Below are positions 60,101-64,000 of a stretch of DNA of 64,000 nt, one piece after another. The stretch spans positions 105,912,398 through 105,976,397 of the forward strand of contig NC_092521.1 in assembly GCF_037038585.1 (NCBI RefSeq), read 5' to 3'. How positions within the stretch are numbered: position 1 is the first letter of the stretch; the number at the start of each line of letters is the position of its first letter. The notes below the pieces were generated by a model. The model ran no database searches. It had not been told where the DNA came from and saw only the letters and a program-made list of their open reading frames with translations. The position numbers were made by a program, and so were the translations under genes. The DNA is from Patagioenas fasciata (Eukaryota; Chordata; Aves; Columbiformes; Columbidae).

Positions 60101-63100
60101 AGGAAGGCCATACAGAGAGATCTGAGCCAGCTAGATTGATAGGCTGAGGCCAGTTGTATGAGGTCCAACAAGGCCAAGTGCTGTGTACTGCATTTGGGTC
60201 ACAACAACCCCAGGCAGTGCTACAGGCTCGGGAAAGAGTGGCTTGAAAGCTGCCTGGTGGAAAAGGACCTGGGGGTTTTGGTTGATAAACGGCTGAATAT
60301 GAGCCAGCAGTGTGCACAGGTGGCCAAAAGGCCAACGGCATCCTGGCTTGTATCAGGAGTAGTGTGGCCAACAGGACTAGGGAAGTGATTGTCCCTCTGT
60401 ATTCAGCACCGGTGAGGCCACCTCAGATACTGTGTTCAGTGATGATGACATTCTGAATTATTTAAGAATAAGGAAGGAGAGGAAGGGGAGGAGGATGGAA
60501 GGTACTCAGGTTTCCTGACATGGTGGAAATGAGATTATGCTAAATCTCTGCAGACTTGGAAGTAAAACAGGGCGAGTAATGTTTGGGGAAAAGGAAACAA
60601 AAGAATGAAAAAAAAATACAGACGATCATTCAGAATTTTCTGGGTATTTTGTTCCAGTTCCTACTGGGAAAAATTGTGTATATGAAACAAGAAGAAATGT
60701 AATTGATTAGTTAAAAAAATGAGAATTCAGAAAGTTCAAAAACAATATTTTGAATATTCTTCTACATTTAGAATTGTGTGTACACAGCGTATTGAACTTA
60801 CCTTTAAAACATGTGCCTTTCCCTTTTTGCCATCTTATATTGTTCCAAATGAGAATTTCTGAATGCCTTTCAAATGATCAGTGGCTATTTACACTTAGAA
60901 GGGCTGTTCAGTTTTGACATATGTGGATATGTGCAGGTTTTGTGCAATTAAGTGTGTTTCAGTGATGATGTGCCGTGGTATTTTATGCTTGAGTATTTTG
61001 TGGTGCTGCATTTGACTTAAGAATTCATATCTCTGAAAGTGCAATCTTAAATAATTTTGAATCAGAAGTTACTGATGTAATTACTAAGATACTGCATTTG
61101 AATATAAATTTCATGGGCAGAAGAAAGGGGCTGAAAGATTAGTTAAAATGCATAATACTAAAATATTTCAAAACAGTAACTGTTACAGTACAGATCTGTG
61201 AAAAAACCTCATTTTGTGTGACAAGTTTGAATATACTTGAAATTGTACAAGAGAGATATTTCTCTTATGTTGACTAAAAGTAATTGTTAGTGTTCTTTCT
61301 TTTCAGAGGCGAAACATCCCGGTAAAACCACTGGATGAAGTTAAAGTAAGTTGTGCTGATACTCAGTTTTTTGTTTCCTCTTTGTTTGCTTTCTGGAAAA
61401 ATGTGTCTTGGCATTTAAAGCAGAGAAAATAATGTTCTTTGGGCTTCCAACATTGAAATTCCTAATTCTCTTTACTGTGCATCTGTTCTGTGTAAGACAG
61501 AAAAGATTGACAAGTTAAATATATAATAAAGAAGAGGTTGTTAGGTTAGTCCTAAAGAAGACGTCCTAAGAGGCTGTCCTGAATAATTCAGAGCTGTTGA
61601 GAGGAATTCATATGGTCACCCAATAAAGAAGAGCTAGTTTCTTGGGGTTTTTTTTAAAGGATTCTATGCAAACATCACAAAACATCATAGTCTTCTGTGT
61701 TGGCCTAGAATCTGGTCATGAGAAACCAGCAAATGACACAAACATTTCTTACGAAATGTGAGGGTAAGCTATGAAATGCTAATTTCTAAAATATTATTTG
61801 GTTCTTTAGGTTCTGCCAGTTCTCATAAAAGAAGAACACAAGTTGCGTAATACCTGTCCAGATTCTTCCAAACAGACTATGGTAAAATGCTTTGTGTGTA
61901 ATTAAAAAAATATTGAGACATTTTGTTTCAGTGGAAGGATGTACATGCTTTTAGGTAGAAGATTAAAATTATGGTATCTAGAATAAACTTTCAGGACTTA
62001 AAGTGGATTTTCTGACAGTTGATCTATTTTAGTTAGTGGCTTTGTCTTGTTGTTCTGTATTCTCTAGTTTAATTTGGCATGCATAATTCAATCTCAGAGA
62101 GAGAAAGACCACTTAGGTATGTAAAAGATACTTGATCTGCTGATGAATATTTGAGATTCAACCTGATGTAAAAGTGGAAAAATACGGAAGTATTTATCAG
62201 TTTTACCTCATCCATTGAAAATGTTAGAAAGTGCGGATAAATAATGTGTATCTTATGCTTTCACAGCTACTAATCAAATCTTTAAGTGGTATGGATTTCA
62301 TCTTGCAGATTATTTGTGGCAACAGAATATATGCACTTTATTCCATGGTGATAAACATTAAAAATGTATAGATTACATTATAGCAACAAATAAAATTTAC
62401 TCTTTTATATTTCTTCTGTTTTGTAGAAAGGTTTGTATTTCTCTAGAAAGTGACTGGTTAAATTAATTCATGGAAGTGATAAGTTTTATTTTCATATTTC
62501 TAAAAGATAATACCTGGTTGTGTATTTACCTGCATGTTTTATCCCTCCTACTAGAATAGGCAAGCTCAGAGCATTCTCTTAGAATGTGTTCTGAAGCTTA
62601 AGAACTTTAACATTGATCTCTTAATTTTTGCCATTACATAGCAGTATTGCAACAGGTATGGAGAAAATGAAATCATTGTAGTGCAGGCTGTATTTCATTA
62701 TCCAAATGTATAAGAAAAAATACTTGAGAGACCAGCTCCAGCTGATACTGCATATAGGGAGACCCACCTTACTGGTTTTATTAGTCACATACTAAAAATG
62801 TCAATAAATTCAGTGTTGCGTTGAGAAGCTGAGGGGAAAAGAGAATATGGGAGTGGTTCATAATGGGGGATACTGACAACGCTTCCACCTGCCATGGTTC
62901 TGCCATGAGACAGGGATGAGTTGAGCATGTAATTGAGTCCCAAAGGATTTGGTAATGTTGGTTTCAACAGACCCAGATGATGAGATGGAAGATATTTAAA
63001 CTAGCCTGCAGATCCCTTGCCATTCATATGACCGGTCTGTCCTGGAGCCATGTTTGAGCTGCCTGTGAGTTGCAGGTTAGCCAAGATGGTTATGAGTGCC

Positions 63101-63328
63101 CTGGGCTCAAATGTTGTCATGCACATTTTTGAGAGTATGGATTCATGTATTTACCTTAAACATGAAAAAGTTATAATGACAGCTTGTCACTATTGCTAGT
63201 CTTTCTGTTAATTTTATTTTAATAGGTTGGAGAATCTGCTGGAGATAGTAACACTTCTGACTTGGACTTTCTCTCTATGAAACCATATTCAGATGTATCT
63301 CTTGATATTTCTATGTTAAGTTCGTTAG
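41695..63328 (+). CDS. BRD9: BRD9, bromodomain subunit of non-canonical BAF, 5' partial (15 coding exons; 3' end beyond window)
   Basis: BRD9 reads acetylated lysines on histones and scaffolds the ncBAF/GBAF chromatin remodeller in the nucleus. The exons are 41695-41767, 42464-42678, 44340-44472, 46151-46211, 47075-47219, 48513-48623, 49397-49572, 52044-52176, 55216-55291, 56972-57067, 57843-57975, 58681-58792, 61307-61345, 61810-61881 and 63226-63328. They total 1,678 nt with joined phases and GT-AG borders. Domains: Lys-rich N-terminus ([12 protein letters not shown]; poly-Lys at about 68-75), bromodomain (about 141-246) with [14 protein letters not shown] and the acetyl-lysine Asn223 of [11 protein letters not shown], then the BRD7/BRD9-type C-terminal region (about 300-560) with [16 protein letters not shown] and [16 protein letters not shown]. 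The last base starts a Gly codon, so the remaining exon(s) lie past 64,000. The start has G at -3 and +4. Identification is firm. Confidence 0.98.
42464..42678 (+). CDS. BRD9: BRD9 exon 2
   Basis: Residues 25-96, with [20 protein letters not shown], then [18 protein letters not shown] and a poly-Lys run. Highly basic, likely a nuclear-localisation region. Acceptor TTTAG|AT, donor AAG|GTAAGC. Confidence 0.97.
42843..42866 (+). repeat. (TG)12 microsatellite
   Basis: Uninterrupted TG run in BRD9 intron 2, about 165 bp past exon 2. It explains the Cys/Val-rich frame at 42,686-42,916. Confidence 0.95.
44340..44472 (+). CDS. BRD9: BRD9 exon 3
   Basis: Residues 97-140 plus one base, with [20 protein letters not shown] and [10 protein letters not shown]. 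Acceptor CTCTAG|GAA, donor CCAG|GTGAGC. Confidence 0.97.
46151..46211 (+). CDS. BRD9: BRD9 exon 4 (bromodomain start)
   Basis: 61 nt, residues 141-160 plus two bases ([20 protein letters not shown]), helix Z of the bromodomain. Too short to stand out as an open frame. Acceptor CTGCAG|CT, donor AAAG|GTATTA. Confidence 0.96.
47075..47219 (+). CDS. BRD9: BRD9 exon 5 (bromodomain ZA loop)
   Basis: Residues 161-209, with [28 protein letters not shown] and [12 protein letters not shown] loop and helix A of the acetyl-lysine pocket. Acceptor TTTAG|GAAA, donor AAG|GTAAAT. Confidence 0.97.
48513..48623 (+). CDS. BRD9: BRD9 exon 6 (acetyl-lysine Asn)
   Basis: Residues 210-246, with [20 protein letters not shown]. 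Asn223 corresponds to the binding Asn, Tyr229 to the gatekeeper. Acceptor TTACAG|GCA, donor AAA|GTAAGA. Confidence 0.97.
49397..49572 (+). CDS. BRD9: BRD9 exon 7
   Basis: Residues 247-304 plus two bases, with [20 protein letters not shown] then [18 protein letters not shown]. In human BRD9 the ERLL..DFSQ part is, as I recall, isoform-dependent through an alternative acceptor. Acceptor TTCTAG|GAA, donor TTAG|GTAAAG. Confidence 0.94.
49870..49891 (+). repeat. T22 homopolymer
   Basis: Run of 22 T in BRD9 intron 7. Confidence 0.95.
52044..52176 (+). CDS. BRD9: BRD9 exon 8
   Basis: Residues 305-349, with [20 protein letters not shown] then [20 protein letters not shown]. The donor AAG|GTCTAC is weak. 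Acceptor TCTTAG|TTG. Confidence 0.95.
53567..54319 (+). mobile_element. Solo ERVL LTR, 743 bp, in BRD9 intron 8 (sense)
   Basis: The LTR runs 53,572-54,314, beginning TGTGCTGGTTTGACTG and ending GGGTTAAACCATGATA, bracketed by CACTG at 53,567-53,571 and 54,315-54,319. The start and end closely resemble the abundant avian ERVL LTR whose terminus normally reads ACGACA; here C-to-T changes give ATGATA. The 3' part contains 'attaaactgt' and 'tttatctcaatcca' as in that family. A (TA)n expansion sits inside at 54,117-54,146. Sense to BRD9, about 1.4 kb past exon 8. No internal viral sequence. Confidence 0.9.
54117..54146. repeat. (AT)15 microsatellite inside the LTR
   Basis: Perfect AT dinucleotide run within the solo LTR of BRD9 intron 8. 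It gives the IYIYIY frames around 53,940-54,164. Confidence 0.95.
55216..55291 (+). CDS. BRD9: BRD9 exon 9
   Basis: 76 nt, residues 350-374 plus one base ([20 protein letters not shown], then DPEAE). Found by homology; follows the LTR-bearing intron 8. Acceptor TTACAG|ATT, donor GAAG|GTAAAT. Confidence 0.95.
56972..57067 (+). CDS. BRD9: BRD9 exon 10
   Basis: Residues 375-406 plus one base, with [20 protein letters not shown] then [12 protein letters not shown]. Acceptor ATTAG|AG, donor AAAG|GTAAAT. Confidence 0.95.
57843..57975 (+). CDS. BRD9: BRD9 exon 11
   Basis: Residues 407-450 plus two bases, with [19 protein letters not shown] then IQCAL. Acceptor TCTAG|TA, donor TTAAG|GTAAGC. Confidence 0.96.
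58681..58792 (+). CDS. BRD9: BRD9 exon 12
   Basis: Residues 451-488, with [20 protein letters not shown] then [10 protein letters not shown]. Acceptor ACTAG|CTT, donor CAG|GTGTGT. Confidence 0.96.
59015..60450 (+). mobile_element. CR1 LINE in BRD9 intron 12 (sense), truncated at both ends
   Basis: About 1.4 kb of CR1 ORF2. Visible in order: linker before RT ([20 protein letters not shown] near 59,247), [20 protein letters not shown] (about 59,572), [10 protein letters not shown] (about 59,720), [11 protein letters not shown] (about 59,806), SGVPQGS (about 59,959), the KFADNTKL box where CR1 normally has FADDTKL (about 60,050), and [18 protein letters not shown] (about 60,267). The 3' end and octamer tail are absent. 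Frames break repeatedly (59,249-60,388), so it is dead. Confidence 0.93.
61307..61345 (+). CDS. BRD9: BRD9 exon 13 (micro-exon)
   Basis: 39 nt, residues 489-501 ([13 protein letters not shown]). Acceptor TTTCAG|AGG, donor AAA|GTAAGT. Found by homology to the human RRN.P.KP.DE.K stretch. Confidence 0.93.
61810..61881 (+). CDS. BRD9: BRD9 exon 14, in-frame 24-codon exon
   Basis: 72 nt, residues 502-525 ([16 protein letters not shown], then PDSSKQTM). Open, phase 0 at both ends, with TTCTTTAG|G and ATG|GTAAAA borders. The human canonical protein, as I recall it, goes directly from DEAK to VGDTLGD, so this is either a cassette exon or lineage-specific. If skipped the frame is kept. Confidence 0.7.
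63226..63328 (+). CDS. BRD9: BRD9 exon 15 (last in window)
   Basis: Residues 526-559 plus one base, with [20 protein letters not shown] then [14 protein letters not shown]. Acceptor AATAG|GTT, donor TTAG|GTAAGT. The following exon (starting GKVKKELD in mammals) is outside the window. Confidence 0.95.
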
Positions 63329-64000
63329 GTAAGTAATTAAATATACAAGCCATCCGTTATGGTTTAGTTTTACCATTTAGGCAAAATACCAGCTGGATTT
63401 GCTAAGAATAAAAAAGTGTTCAAAAAGGAGTAATAAGTCTACATTTTACATCAGTAAAAGTCTGGGGCTGGTACAAAATAAATGAAACCTTGGTCTGTCT
63501 TTCCTTTGAGACATCCATGTGCTACCACTGGAGAAACCGAAGTATTTGTACCTGACAATTTTGATAGCTTTGCCTGTCTTCTGTGTGGTCATAGTAATGT
63601 ATATTTTAAAAAACGACGTGGAGCTTTGGCTCAGAAATATTATTACTTCATAACCTGTCTTTTGAAATAACTTGGGAAGTAGGTAAGTAAGCTCAATCAT
63701 ATCACCACTTGAAATGTCCCAAAACAAAAATCAGAACAAACTTTGGGCACTGGAAGGACATTAGCTACAAATAAGGCAGTTGTATGAAAGTATTAGGCTG
63801 TTGTTTCAAATACACATCTTTCATAGATGTCCTTCTTTAAAGACTAAATACATTTCTGCAGGCTTCTGAGCTGGTCAAATGTCTTCAAAAATGTCATCAC
63901 AAAAAAAAAATACTGCTTATGGTTTAAGATACCTTTAATTAAGAATGTGAAAGGTGCCAGACTATCTATTATAGAACATAACCAAGGTAATTGAAAGCTT
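63329..64000 (+). other. BRD9 intron 15, truncated by the window edge
   Basis: Non-coding sequence after the exon 15 donor. I searched for the next BRD9 exon (KVKKELD-type start) and did not find it before 64,000. Confidence 0.7.

Overview
The window is vertebrate nuclear DNA, almost certainly from a bird. It is AT-rich and intron-dominated, its dispersed repeats are CR1 LINEs and ERVL-type LTRs typical of avian genomes, and it carries the head-to-head gene pair TRIP13/BRD9, which is conserved across amniotes. Nothing prokaryotic is present. I infer a neognath bird; the species cannot be named from the sequence alone.

Positions 1-28,000 are intergenic. I recognise no protein-coding exon there. 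The region holds: a degraded ancient CR1-like tract (about 600-1,560); an LTR of 359 bp with a 5-bp target duplication (2,010-2,368); a CR1 (2,598-4,105) split by a 648-bp solo LTR (3,001-3,648); a CR1 with an internal deletion (5,420-6,395); an RT fragment of CR1 (8,705-9,003); an LTR of about 385 bp (14,950-15,334); an eroded, internally deleted ERVL-like pol remnant (18,990-20,390); a striking pair of 145-bp inverted repeats about 94-95% identical (20,696-20,840 and 22,400-22,544); and a second solo LTR of the 648-bp family (23,075-23,723) with a perfect TSD.

Positions 28,080-41,078 (minus strand) hold the complete TRIP13 gene. All 13 coding exons can be placed with GT/AG borders and joined phases. 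They give 432 residues, the same length as the mammalian protein, with an intact Walker A, Walker B, sensor 1 and sensor 2. TRIP13 is the AAA+ ATPase that remodels HORMA-domain proteins in meiosis and the spindle checkpoint.

Positions 41,695-63,328 (plus strand) hold BRD9, a bromodomain subunit of the non-canonical BAF (SWI/SNF) complex. Fifteen coding exons (559 complete codons plus one base) are present; the C-terminal exon(s) lie beyond the right edge. The bromodomain is intact, including the acetyl-lysine-binding Asn. BRD9 introns carry a sense 743-bp ERVL LTR (intron 8) and a sense CR1 (intron 12).

The two start codons are 616 bp apart inside a CpG-rich block (about 41,050-42,110), so the genes very probably share a bidirectional promoter. 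A canonical E2F-type site sits just 5' of the TRIP13 ATG. I did not find a convincing undescribed biological system. The best leads are the 145-bp inverted-repeat unit, a tandemly duplicated splice donor in TRIP13, a 24-codon in-frame BRD9 exon that I do not recall from the human canonical protein, and the promoter architecture.
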